This document shows, in pieces, positions 9,959-18,468 of a stretch of DNA of 64,000 bases. Where the stretch lies: the NCBI GenBank assembly GCA_009917545.1, contig QZDW01000018.1, positions 21,272 through 85,271 on the forward strand. The letters run 5' to 3'. This DNA comes from a bacterium 1XD42-76. GTDB taxonomy: Bacteria; Bacillota; Clostridia; Lachnospirales; Lachnospiraceae. The notes under the pieces are model-generated. The model did no database searches, had not been told where the DNA came from, and saw nothing but the letters and a program-made list of their open reading frames with translations. Position 1 is the first letter of the stretch. The number at the start of each line of letters is the position of its first letter. Made by a program: the position numbers and the translations under genes.

Positions 9959-12900
9959 ATGGCATTCACACATCTGCATGTTCATACGGAATACAGCCTG
10001 CTTGACGGCTCGTGTAAGATCAGTGAGCTGGCAGCCAGAATCAAAGAGATGGGGATGGACAGCATAGCAATCACGGATCACGGCGTCATGTACGGAGTGA
10101 TTGATTTCTACCGCGCAGCCAGGGAAGCAGGAGTCAAGCCGATCATCGGCTGCGAGGTTTATGTGGCTCCCGGCTCCCGTTTTGACCGGGAGAATGTGCA
10201 CGGGGAGGACCGCTACTATCATCTGGTGCTGCTTGCAGAGAATAACCAGGGCTATCAGAACCTGATGAAGATCGTATCCAAAGGCTTTGTGGACGGATTC
10301 TACTACAGGCCCAGGGTGGACGAGGAGGTTTTAAGAGAATACCATGAAGGAATCATCGCTCTTTCCGCCTGTCTGGCCGGGGAGGTCCCGCGGCTTTTGG
10401 AGCGCGGGCTCTATGAAGAGGCGAAGCAGGCAGTGCAAAAGCATATCGACATATTCGGGGAGGGGAATTATTTTCTGGAGCTGCAGGATCACGGGATCCC
10501 CATGCAGCGCTTAGTAAATCAGGGGATCCTGAGATTATCCAAAGAGCTTTCCGTCCCGCTCGTGGCGACGAACGACTGCCATTACATTAACGCCGGGGAC
10601 TGGGAAGCACATGATATCCTGCTCTGCATCCAGACCGGCAAGAAGCTCTCTGATGAGAACCGCATGCGCTATGAGGGCGGCCAGTACTACGTAAAATCCG
10701 AGGAAGAGATGAGGGAGCTGTTCCCCTATGCACCGGAGTCGATCGAGAATACGCACCGCATTGCCGAGCGCTGCAATGTGGAGATCGAATTCGGCGTCAC
10801 CAAACTGCCGCTCTATGAGGTGCCTGCAGGATATGATTCCTGGGGCTATTTAAATATGCTGTGCGAAAAGGGCTTTGCCGAGCGCTATCCGGAAGACGAC
10901 GGCACGCTAAGGGAACGCTTAAACTATGAACTTGATGTCATCCGGACAATGGGATATGTGGACTATTTCCTGATTGTGTGGGATTTCATCAATTTTGCCA
11001 GGACAAACGGGATCGCCGTAGGCCCGGGGCGCGGTTCCGCTGCCGGAAGCATTGTGTCTTACAGTTTAAAGATCACGGATATCGACCCCATCAAATACCA
11101 GCTGCTGTTCGAGCGCTTTCTGAATCCGGAGCGTATCTCCATGCCGGATATCGACGTAGACTTCTGCTATGAGAGGCGGGGGGAGGTCATCGACTATGTG
11201 GTGGAAAAATACGGCAAAGAGCAGGTCGCACAGATCGTCACCTTTGGTACGCTGGCGGCCAAGGGCGTAGTCCGCGATGTGGGGCGGGTGATGGATTTGC
11301 CCTACGGGATCTGCGACCAGGTGGCTAAGATGATACCGGCAGAGCTCAATATCACGCTGACGGCAGCGCTGAAGAAAAACCCGGATCTTGACAGTCTCTA
11401 TCATACGGACGAGCAGATCAAAAAGTTAATTGACATGTCCATGCGTCTGGAAGGACTTCCCAGGCATACCTCGATGCATGCAGCCGGTGTGGTAATCAGC
11501 CGTACCTCAGTGGACGAGTATGTGCCGCTTTCCCGCGGTTCGGACGGAACGATTACGACTCAGTTTACCATGACGGCTCTGGAAGAGCTGGGTCTTTTAA
11601 AGATGGATTTTCTGGGGCTCCGGACCTTGACGGTGATTCAGGACGCTCTTAACATGATTGGGAAAGACACCGGGAAACCGCTCGATTTACAGGCCATCGA
11701 CTATGGGGATCAGCATGTCATGGAGGCCATCGGCACCGGCAGGAACGAAGGCGTGTTCCAGCTCGAGAGCGGCGGGTTCAAGACATTCATGAAGGAGCTT
11801 AAGCCCACGAGCCTTGAGGATATCATTGCCGGGATCTCCCTCTACCGCCCCGGCCCAATGGACTTTATCCCCAAATATCTGGCGGGTAAGAACGACCAGA
11901 GCTCGATCACATATACCTGCCCCCAGCTGGAGCCGATCTTAAGCCCGACCTATGGTTGCATTGTTTATCAGGAGCAGGTCATGCAGATCGTGCGGGATCT
12001 GGCCGGCTATACACTGGGAAGAAGCGACCTTGTGCGCCGCGCCATGTCGAAGAAAAAAACGTCCGTGATGGCAAAAGAGCGCCAGAACTTCGTCTACGGC
12101 AATGAAAAGGAAGGCGTAAAGGGCTGCATTGCCAACGGCATTGACGAGAAAACGGCCAATCAGATCTTCGACGATATGACAGATTTTGCCAAATACGCCT
12201 TCAATAAGTCACATGCCGCAGCCTATGCCGTTGTCTCCTACCAGACAGCATATCTGAAATATTATTACCCGCTGGAGTATATGGCGGCGCTCATGACGTC
12301 GGTGATGGAAAATGTCTCCAAGGTGTCGGATTACATTCTGGCCTGCCGCAGCATGGGGATCACCATCCTGCCGCCTGATATCAATGAAGGAGTCGGGAAT
12401 TTTTCCGTATCAGGAGACGGGATCCGCTACGGGCTATCGGCAATCAAGAGCGTCGGCCGCTCGGTCGTGGACACGATCATAAAGGAACGCGAAGCGCACG
12501 GAGCATTTACCGGAATTGACGATTTCGTCTCACGTATGTCCAATAAGGAAGTCAATAAGCGCACGCTGGAGAGCTTCATCAAGTCCGGTGCGTTAGACTC
12601 GTTACCCGGTACGAGGCGGCAGAAAATGTTCGTATCCGCAGAGCTTTTGGAACAGAAAGCCAAGGAGAAGAAGTCCGTCGTGGAAGGACAGCTGAGCTTT
12701 TTTGATATCGCACCGCAGGAGGAAAAGGCCACTTTCCAGATTTCATTCCCGGAAGTGGGGGAGTATGACAAAGAACTCATCCTGGCCTTTGAGTGGGAGA
12801 CTCTCGGCATCTATATCAGCGGCCACCCGATGGAAGAATACCGCGGGATTTGGGAAAAGAATGTGACAGCCCGGACCTCGGACTTTGTCGTCGATGATGA

Positions 12901-13438
12901 CGGGAATGCTGTGATAAAGGACAACTCTATTGTAGTTGTCGGAGGAATGGTAACAGGACAGAAGGTAAAGACTACAAAGAGGAACCAGAGAATGGCCTTT
13001 ATCACCTTGGAAGATATGGTAGGCAGCATAGAATGTCTCGTATTCCCCAAAATCTACGAAAAGAGCAGGCAGAACCTGATAGAGGAGTCCAAGGTATTTA
13101 TCAGAGGACGCGTCTCGATCGGCGACGATCCGGTGGGGAAGCTGATCTGTGAGGAAGTCATCCCGTTTTCCGGCATCCCAAATGAGCTCTGGCTGCAGTT
13201 TGAAGATCAGTCCTGCTATCAGCAAAAGGTGGATGAAGTGATGGCGGCTCTCAGAGATTCCGACGGCAAGGACCGGGTCGTCATGTACCTGAAGGCGGAA
13301 CGGGGGGTCAAACGCCTGTCTGAAAACTGGGGTGTGGAGGCCGGAGGGCAGCTTCTTACGGTACTGTACGGCATACTTGGTGAAAATAATGTCAAGGTCG
13401 TGCAAAAAAGCATTGAAAAGACCGGAAAAATGAATTAG
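9959..13438 (+). CDS. dnaE: DNA polymerase III subunit alpha (DnaE)
   Basis: A replicative DNA polymerase of the C family, DnaE1 type. It has 1159 residues, full length. The N-terminal PHP domain begins MAFTHLHVHTEYSLLDGS. The polymerase active-site motif PDIDVDFCYERRGEVIDY is near residue 395-405, with GPGRGSAAGS just before it. A helix-hairpin-helix region and a C-terminal OB fold (VGGMVTGQKVKTTKRNQRMAF near 1000) follow. ATG 9959 was chosen because GGGGGAGGGG precedes it and family members begin there. Many Firmicutes use PolC with DnaE; this window does not show which type leads. Confidence 0.96.
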   Translation: MAFTHLHVHTEYSLLDGSCKISELAARIKEMGMDSIAITDHGVMYGVIDFYRAAREAGVKPIIGCEVYVAPGSRFDRENVHGEDRYYHLVLLAENNQGYQNLMKIVSKGFVDGFYYRPRVDEEVLREYHEGIIALSACLAGEVPRLLERGLYEEAKQAVQKHIDIFGEGNYFLELQDHGIPMQRLVNQGILRLSKELSVPLVATNDCHYINAGDWEAHDILLCIQTGKKLSDENRMRYEGGQYYVKSEEEMRELFPYAPESIENTHRIAERCNVEIEFGVTKLPLYEVPAGYDSWGYLNMLCEKGFAERYPEDDGTLRERLNYELDVIRTMGYVDYFLIVWDFINFARTNGIAVGPGRGSAAGSIVSYSLKITDIDPIKYQLLFERFLNPERISMPDIDVDFCYERRGEVIDYVVEKYGKEQVAQIVTFGTLAAKGVVRDVGRVMDLPYGICDQVAKMIPAELNITLTAALKKNPDLDSLYHTDEQIKKLIDMSMRLEGLPRHTSMHAAGVVISRTSVDEYVPLSRGSDGTITTQFTMTALEELGLLKMDFLGLRTLTVIQDALNMIGKDTGKPLDLQAIDYGDQHVMEAIGTGRNEGVFQLESGGFKTFMKELKPTSLEDIIAGISLYRPGPMDFIPKYLAGKNDQSSITYTCPQLEPILSPTYGCIVYQEQVMQIVRDLAGYTLGRSDLVRRAMSKKKTSVMAKERQNFVYGNEKEGVKGCIANGIDEKTANQIFDDMTDFAKYAFNKSHAAAYAVVSYQTAYLKYYYPLEYMAALMTSVMENVSKVSDYILACRSMGITILPPDINEGVGNFSVSGDGIRYGLSAIKSVGRSVVDTIIKEREAHGAFTGIDDFVSRMSNKEVNKRTLESFIKSGALDSLPGTRRQKMFVSAELLEQKAKEKKSVVEGQLSFFDIAPQEEKATFQISFPEVGEYDKELILAFEWETLGIYISGHPMEEYRGIWEKNVTARTSDFVVDDDGNAVIKDNSIVVVGGMVTGQKVKTTKRNQRMAFITLEDMVGSIECLVFPKIYEKSRQNLIEESKVFIRGRVSIGDDPVGKLICEEVIPFSGIPNELWLQFEDQSCYQQKVDEVMAALRDSDGKDRVVMYLKAERGVKRLSENWGVEAGGQLLTVLYGILGENNVKVVQKSIEKTGKMN

Positions 13439-13497
13439 AATAAGAGGGATGGTATCACAAAGGTTTACCAGAAATTGCCGTTAATGGAGGAACTGAT

Positions 13498-14475
13498 ATG
13501 ACAAAGAGAGAGGTTAAGACGATTGGAGTGCTGACGAGCGGGGGAGACGCCCCGGGCATGAACGCGGCGATCCGTGCGGTTGTAAGGACAGCGATTAACA
13601 AGGGCCTCAAGGTAAAAGGTGTCATGAGAGGTTATGCAGGACTTCTGCAGGAAGAGATCATAGATATGGACAGCGTGAGCGTTGCCGATACCATTAACCG
13701 CGGCGGTACGATCCTGTACACGGCCAGATGTGATGAGTTCGTGACAGAGGAAGGCCAGAAGCTGGGCGCCGAGATATGCAAAAAGCACGGCATCGACGGC
13801 ATTGTCATCATCGGCGGCGACGGCTCATTCCGCGGTGCGGGAAAGCTTGCAGCGCTGGGAATCAACACCATCGGCGTTCCGGGAACGATCGACCTGGACA
13901 TCGCCTGTACAGAATATACGATCGGATTTGATACGGCTGTCAATACAGCGATGGAGGCCATCGACAAGGTACGTGATACCTCTACTTCTCATGAGCGGTG
14001 CAGTATCATTGAGGTCATGGGCCGGAATGCAGGTTATATCGCCCTGTGGTGCGGCATTGCCAACGGCGCAGAGGACATTCTGCTCCCGGAACGCTACGAC
14101 GGGAACGAACAGTACTTAATCAACCGTATCATCGAGAACCGGAAGCGCGGAAAAAAACATCATATTATCATAAATGCAGAGGGAATCGGACATTCTACCT
14201 CTATGGCAAGGAGAATTGAGGCAGCGACCGGCATCGAGACAAGGGCGACAATCATCGGTTATATCCAGCGCGGAGGAACTCCGACATGTAAAGACCGTGT
14301 TTACGCCTCGATCATGGGAGCCAAGGCAGCGGAGCTTTTAAGCGAAGGCAAGAGTAATCGCGTCATCGCCTACAAGAACGGGCAGTACGTGGATTTTGAT
14401 ATCCAGGAAGCCCTGAATATGAAGAAGGACATCCCTGAAGATCAGTTTGAGATCAGTAAGCTGCTTGTACGGTAA
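13498..14475 (+). CDS. pfkA: ATP-dependent 6-phosphofructokinase
   Basis: This enzyme phosphorylates fructose-6-phosphate to fructose-1,6-bisphosphate in glycolysis, in the cytoplasm. It has 325 residues. It shows the N-terminal ATP loop GVLTSGGDAPGMNAA, the GGDGS motif that marks ATP rather than pyrophosphate use, and the catalytic GTID-x-D. The usual GTIDNDI-GTDYTIG here reads GTIDLDIACTEYTIG; the two aspartates are kept while Asn is Leu. The start has TGGAGG upstream. It lies 59 bases after dnaE, a common clostridial order. Confidence 0.94.
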   Translation: MTKREVKTIGVLTSGGDAPGMNAAIRAVVRTAINKGLKVKGVMRGYAGLLQEEIIDMDSVSVADTINRGGTILYTARCDEFVTEEGQKLGAEICKKHGIDGIVIIGGDGSFRGAGKLAALGINTIGVPGTIDLDIACTEYTIGFDTAVNTAMEAIDKVRDTSTSHERCSIIEVMGRNAGYIALWCGIANGAEDILLPERYDGNEQYLINRIIENRKRGKKHHIIINAEGIGHSTSMARRIEAATGIETRATIIGYIQRGGTPTCKDRVYASIMGAKAAELLSEGKSNRVIAYKNGQYVDFDIQEALNMKKDIPEDQFEISKLLVR

Positions 14476-14502
14476 CAGGGACAAAGAGTGAGGAGCGGGA
14501 GA

Positions 14503-14889
14503 ATGGGAAAACGAGACGTTGAGAAGATCGCGCCGCACTGTGACTTTATCTTTGTGCACGAAACCGTGGTAAAGCAGGTGCTGGAGGTCATGCCCGGAGG
14601 TGATGAGCTTCAAAAGCTGGCAGAATTTTTCCGGGTGTTCGGGGATTCCACGAGGATCCGCATTCTCTACGCCTTAAGCCAGTCGGAGTTGTGTGTCTGT
14701 GACATTGCAAGCCTTTTGGAGATGGGGCAGTCCGCGATCTCGCACCAGCTGAGGATCCTCAAGCAGATGCGCCTGGTGAAGTTCCGCAGGGATGGGAAAA
14801 GCGTTCTCTATTCCCTGACAGACAGCCATATACAGACGATTCTTGCTCAGGGGATGGAACATATTGAAGAGAAGGGACAGGGCATTTAG
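14503..14889 (+). CDS. ArsR/SmtB family metal-sensing repressor
   Basis: A 128-residue winged-helix repressor. The recognition region is CDIASLLEMGQSAISHQLRI. Two possible metal sites are visible: ELCVCD in the recognition-domain helix (alpha3-type Cys pair) and DSHIQTILAQGMEHIEE at the C-terminus, which has the D-x-H...H-x-x-E spacing of the alpha5 zinc site of SmtB-type sensors. Zinc or cadmium sensing is therefore likely (inferred). ATG 14503 is preferred over GTG 14488 because AGGAG lies 6-10 bases before it. No metal exporter is adjacent; dapF follows after 18 bases. Confidence 0.85.
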   Translation: MGKRDVEKIAPHCDFIFVHETVVKQVLEVMPGGDELQKLAEFFRVFGDSTRIRILYALSQSELCVCDIASLLEMGQSAISHQLRILKQMRLVKFRRDGKSVLYSLTDSHIQTILAQGMEHIEEKGQGI

Positions 14890-14907
14890 CCTGAGATTGG
14901 ACAAGCG

Positions 14908-15708
14908 ATGAAATTTACGAAAATGCAGGGAATCGGCAACGACTATGTATATGTGGACTGCTTCCGGGAAACGGTTGAGAATCCGTCAGAGACGGCGGTC
15001 CGGGTAAGCGACCGGCATTTCGGGATCGGCTCCGACGGACTGATTCTGATTAAGCCGTCAGAGACCGCGGACTGCCGGATGGAGATGTATAATCTGGACG
15101 GTTCCCGCGGCGCCATGTGCGGGAACGGGATCCGCTGTGTGGGAAAATACGTATATGATCACGGAATCGTGAAGAAAACAGAGCTTTCCGTGGAGACAGG
15201 CTCTGGTATCCGGTATTTGAGCCTTCATCTTAAGGACGGCAAGGCAGACAGGATCACGGTCAATATGGGATGCCCGCTCCTGACTTCTGCGTTGGAGGAG
15301 GCGATCATGGTGCGGGGGCAGGCGTATTCCTTTACAGGGATCTCAATGGGCAACCCGCATGCAGTCGTTTTCATGGACGGAATCGATAACCTTGACATTG
15401 AGGCGGTCGGGCCGTATTTTGAGACACATGAGCGTTTTCCGGATAAGACAAATACGGAGTTCGTTGAGGTGATTGACAGAGGCCATGTGAGGATGCGCGT
15501 CTGGGAGCGCGGCTCCGGAGAGACGTTAGCCTGCGGGACGGGCGCATGCGCAGTCGCAGCTGCCTGTGTTTTAAACGGCAGGACGGACAGCGAGGTTCAG
15601 GTCGATCTGCGCGGAGGAGCGCTTTTTATCCGCTGGGACCGGGAAGAGGACGTGATCTATATGACGGGGCCGGCCGTCGAGGTGTTTTGCGGTGAGATAG
15701 AAGCCTGA
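14908..15708 (+). CDS. dapF: Diaminopimelate epimerase
   Basis: It converts LL- to meso-diaminopimelate for lysine and peptidoglycan synthesis. It has 266 residues, the normal length. Both catalytic cysteines are in their motifs: MCGNGIRCVGKY near residue 72 and LACGTGACAVAAA near 210. The N-terminus MKFTKMQGIGNDYVYVD is typical. It starts 18 bases after the ArsR gene, suggesting co-transcription. Confidence 0.96.
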   Translation: MKFTKMQGIGNDYVYVDCFRETVENPSETAVRVSDRHFGIGSDGLILIKPSETADCRMEMYNLDGSRGAMCGNGIRCVGKYVYDHGIVKKTELSVETGSGIRYLSLHLKDGKADRITVNMGCPLLTSALEEAIMVRGQAYSFTGISMGNPHAVVFMDGIDNLDIEAVGPYFETHERFPDKTNTEFVEVIDRGHVRMRVWERGSGETLACGTGACAVAAACVLNGRTDSEVQVDLRGGALFIRWDREEDVIYMTGPAVEVFCGEIEA

Positions 15709-15768
15709 CCATGCCGCCTTTTTGTATGCGAATCAGATGATATCCATTTAAGTACAAGGAGAGCATTT

Positions 15769-16224
15769 ATGGACCATATCGACAAAGAAATCCTTCAAAT
15801 TTTACAGAAAAATGCAAGAACATCCCTGAAAACCATAGCAGAGCGCACTTTTTTATCGTCTCCTGCTGTTTCGGCACGCATTGAGAAGATGGAAAAGGAG
15901 CAGATAATCACCGCATACCAGGCTCAGGTGAATCCGACGAAGCTCGGGTATCATATCATCGCATTTATCAATCTGAATGTTCTTCCGGAGGATAAACAGA
16001 AGTTTTACAAGCATGCAGAATCCATTCCCAATATTTTAGAATGCAGCAGTGTGACAGGAGAGTATTCCGTGATTATGAAGGTGGCCTTTGAGAGTACGAT
16101 GGAGCTCGATTCCTTCCTGGGCCAGCTACAGAAGTTCGGAAAAACGAGCACCCAGATCGTCTTTGCGACTCATGTAGGTCCGCGGGGCGTGCAGGTGCAG
16201 GATCAGGATCAGGGACAACACTGA
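15769..16224 (+). CDS. Lrp/AsnC family transcriptional regulator
   Basis: A 151-residue feast/famine regulator. The N-terminal HTH is IDKEILQILQKNARTSLKTI followed by a recognition helix (SSPAVSARIEKME). The C-terminal RAM/AsnC ligand-binding domain follows (GYHIIAFINLNV, then ECSSVTGEYSVIMKV). Such proteins bind amino acids and assemble as octamers on DNA. The peptide transporter operon starting 0.5 kb downstream has a palindromic operator and could be a target; this is inference only. AAGGAGAG precedes ATG 15769. Confidence 0.9.
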   Translation: MDHIDKEILQILQKNARTSLKTIAERTFLSSPAVSARIEKMEKEQIITAYQAQVNPTKLGYHIIAFINLNVLPEDKQKFYKHAESIPNILECSSVTGEYSVIMKVAFESTMELDSFLGQLQKFGKTSTQIVFATHVGPRGVQVQDQDQGQH

Positions 16225-16239
16225 CCGTCTGTTTGGTGG

Positions 16240-16268
16240 TTGATTCTTCCTGCTTCTGCTGGTATAAT
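16240..16268 (+). promoter_or_regulatory. Sigma-A-type promoter for the YjfB-like gene
   Basis: TTGATT (16240-16245) and TATAAT (16263-16268) are separated by 17 bases and lie just upstream of the RBS GGCGGAGGTGAG of the 62-residue gene. Confidence 0.75.
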
Positions 16269-16286
16269 AGGGGCGGAGGTGAGAGT

Positions 16287-16475
16287 ATGAATTTTTCAGC
16301 AATATCATTATCCATGCCATCCAGTGCTGCTGATTCCGGTGTCGGCCTTGTTGTTTTGTCCAAGGCTCTTGATTCCGCGGAAGTCGCCGGTGAGCAGCTT
16401 ACAGAGATGATGCAGGAAGCGGCTCCGGTGGTTCGCGGGATGGGTCTGGGAGAATTCCTTGATGTCCGTGCATAG
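16287..16475 (+). CDS. YjfB-like small protein (putative motility family)
   Basis: A 62-residue protein beginning MNFSAISLSMPSSAADSGVG, with the conserved pattern VLSKALDSAEVAGEQLTEMM seen in the YjfB family (Bacillus YjfB and clostridial relatives), sometimes labelled as motility-associated. Its function is not established. A promoter and a good RBS decide the start at 16287 rather than the upstream in-frame ATG. It has no signal peptide and stands alone in its own transcription unit, followed by a hairpin repeat. Confidence 0.75.
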   Translation: MNFSAISLSMPSSAADSGVGLVVLSKALDSAEVAGEQLTEMMQEAAPVVRGMGLGEFLDVRA

Positions 16476-16490
16476 GAACCGGTAACACAG

Positions 16491-16588
16491 AGGGACTGTT
16501 GCAAAATACAGCTGAATGCAATATATGGCGGAAGCTTATGAACTTCAAAACCATATTTGTATATAGTGGCTATTTTGCAGCAGTCCCT
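16491..16588. repeat. Hairpin repeat, copy 1 (about 97 bp)
   Basis: The ends GGGACTGTTGCAAAATA and TATTTTGCAGCAGTCCC are inverted, with a second inner pair (ATATGG and CCATAT). Two more copies with the same architecture are at 24480 and 56509. It lies 15 bases after the YjfB-like gene. It may act as a terminator or be a non-autonomous mobile element; its ends resemble those of IS6-type elements (GGCACTGTTGCAAA) but are not identical. Confidence 0.8.
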
Positions 16589-16663
16589 TTCTTATTATCA
16601 CATCTGACGATTTTTTCAGTCTGTTTTCCATAATTTTTATGCAAAGTTTTATAGAGTAAAATA

Positions 16664-16695
16664 TTGTATTTTTATGCATTATAGTGTATAATGCA
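16664..16695 (+). promoter_or_regulatory. Promoter of the peptide-transporter operon with a palindromic operator
   Basis: TTGTAT (16664-16669) and TATAAT (16687-16692) are 17 bases apart. A perfect inverted repeat, 9-bp arms TGCATTATA (16675-16683) and TATAATGCA (16687-16695) around GTG, covers the -10 box, the layout expected for a repressor site. The regulator is not known. Confidence 0.7.
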
Positions 16696-16740
16696 AACAT
16701 TATTATTTTACCCCAAGGGAGAAAAGGGAGGAGACAGGTT

Positions 16741-18447
16741 ATGAAGAAAAGAATTCTTTCCATAGTACTTGCTGCGGCGATGTGCTCAGGCCTTTTATCC
16801 GGCTGTGGCGGACAGAGTACGGACAGCACGACGGCAGCGGGAAGCCAGGGTGCGGCAGCAGACAGTACAGCTGCAGGCAGCACGGCGACGGAGGACGTAA
16901 AGGACGGAGAGCTTCTGTCCTTAAAGATCGGTGTGGCACAGCAGTTTACAACGCTTGACCCCGGTCTTTCCACCGAGACGGTCAACAGCTATGCGATTCA
17001 GCATATGTATGCATGCCTTTATAAAAAGCTTGACGATGGCAGCGTGGTTCCTGAACTGGCGGCAGGAGAGCCGGAGGTCAGCGAGGATGGCCTTACGTAT
17101 ACCATTAAGCTGAAGGAGGGCCTTGTCTGGAGTGACGGAGAGCCCATCACAGCGAATGATTTCGTATTTGCAGTCAACCGTAACCTGACCTATGGGGCAG
17201 AAAACGGTTTCGTTACAGATAAGCTGGTTCGCTACCTTGAGGGAGCAGAAGAGTTTGTGGCTGACACGGATGTGGATCTGGATACATTCTCCTTCGCAGG
17301 AGTCGAGGCGTTGGACGATCAGACCATTGTCTACCATTTAAAGACGCCGTGTGCGTTCTTTACCGGCCTTCTGTGTGCAGGTGCATGGACGCCTCTGAGA
17401 GCCGATGTCGCTGAGGCGGGCTTCAGCGAGTGGGCGATGGAGCCGGGCTACCCGACGACGGGCGCTTATGTTCTTGACTACTGTAACGAGAACGAGAAGG
17501 TAGTCATCAAGAAAAATGAGAACTACTATAATGCAGACGAGGTAACGGTCGGCGAGATTACATTCCAGGTTATGCCGGATATGGATGCACAGGCGGCAGC
17601 CTTCAAGACAGGTGATCTGGATGCAGCGCTGTCCATCAACGCATCCATTGTAGCGACATATGAGAACCCGAACGAGCTCTGGAACCGTCCACAGCAGTCG
17701 GTTTATTCCATCGACGTCAATTCCGGCGAAAAGGGACCGGAGGCTCTTAAAGATGTCAATGTGCGCCGGGCGCTTGCGATTTCCATCAACCGTGAGGAGA
17801 TCGTTAAGGCTATCAATGCCGGTGATTTCTACACGCCGCTTTACGGCTATGTGGCACACGGCATGAAGGGTGCGGAGAAGGAATTCCGTGCTGAGGCAGA
17901 CGAGAAAAAGAAATATCAGGAGTACGACCCGGAGAAGGCCAAGGAACTTCTGGCAGGCGCAGGCTTTGACGAGTCGAACCCGCTTAAGATCAAGTATAAA
18001 TACTCCAATAATTCCATCCATGCCGACGTCGCTCAGATGTTAGAGCAGATGTGGAAGGCAGTCGGCGTCGAGGTTGAGCTCGAAGTGGTGGAGTCCGGTG
18101 TATTCTATGACCAGATCGACCAGGGCGACTTTGAACTGTCACGGTATGCGCTGATGTGCTCCAACGACCCGTCCGAGTTCTTAAATCAGTGGACAAAGGC
18201 CATGCAGCCGGTACCGGCAGTCGCTGATGATAAGTATGACCAGATGATGACCGATGTCACCAAGATCGTTGACAGGACGGAATATATGAATAAGCTCCAT
18301 GAGATCGAGGAATATCTGGTCGAGGAGATGGTATATGTTATCCCGCTGTTTGACTTTAACGAGCCGGCGCTTAAAAAGGAAAACTTAAAAGGCGTGTACA
18401 TGGTTCCGGGCAGCGTGCCGATTTATTCCTATGCTTACTATGAATAA
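16741..18447 (+). CDS. oppA: Oligopeptide ABC transporter substrate-binding lipoprotein
   Basis: A 568-residue SBP_bac_5 family protein anchored outside the membrane. The signal peptide MKKRILSIVLAAAMCSGLLS ends at the lipobox Cys (LSGCGG), then a Ser/Thr/Ala-rich linker. The family motif SEDGLTYTIKLKEGLVWSDG follows, with the C-terminal lobe of peptide/nickel-binding proteins. The start is at the signal peptide with GGGAGGAG upstream. It heads an operon with an S9 peptidase, two permeases and two ATPases, so it probably captures peptides that are imported and then cleaved. Confidence 0.92.
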   Translation: MKKRILSIVLAAAMCSGLLSGCGGQSTDSTTAAGSQGAAADSTAAGSTATEDVKDGELLSLKIGVAQQFTTLDPGLSTETVNSYAIQHMYACLYKKLDDGSVVPELAAGEPEVSEDGLTYTIKLKEGLVWSDGEPITANDFVFAVNRNLTYGAENGFVTDKLVRYLEGAEEFVADTDVDLDTFSFAGVEALDDQTIVYHLKTPCAFFTGLLCAGAWTPLRADVAEAGFSEWAMEPGYPTTGAYVLDYCNENEKVVIKKNENYYNADEVTVGEITFQVMPDMDAQAAAFKTGDLDAALSINASIVATYENPNELWNRPQQSVYSIDVNSGEKGPEALKDVNVRRALAISINREEIVKAINAGDFYTPLYGYVAHGMKGAEKEFRAEADEKKKYQEYDPEKAKELLAGAGFDESNPLKIKYKYSNNSIHADVAQMLEQMWKAVGVEVELEVVESGVFYDQIDQGDFELSRYALMCSNDPSEFLNQWTKAMQPVPAVADDKYDQMMTDVTKIVDRTEYMNKLHEIEEYLVEEMVYVIPLFDFNEPALKKENLKGVYMVPGSVPIYSYAYYE

Positions 18448-18468
18448 GAATAAGGAGAATGAGTTAGA

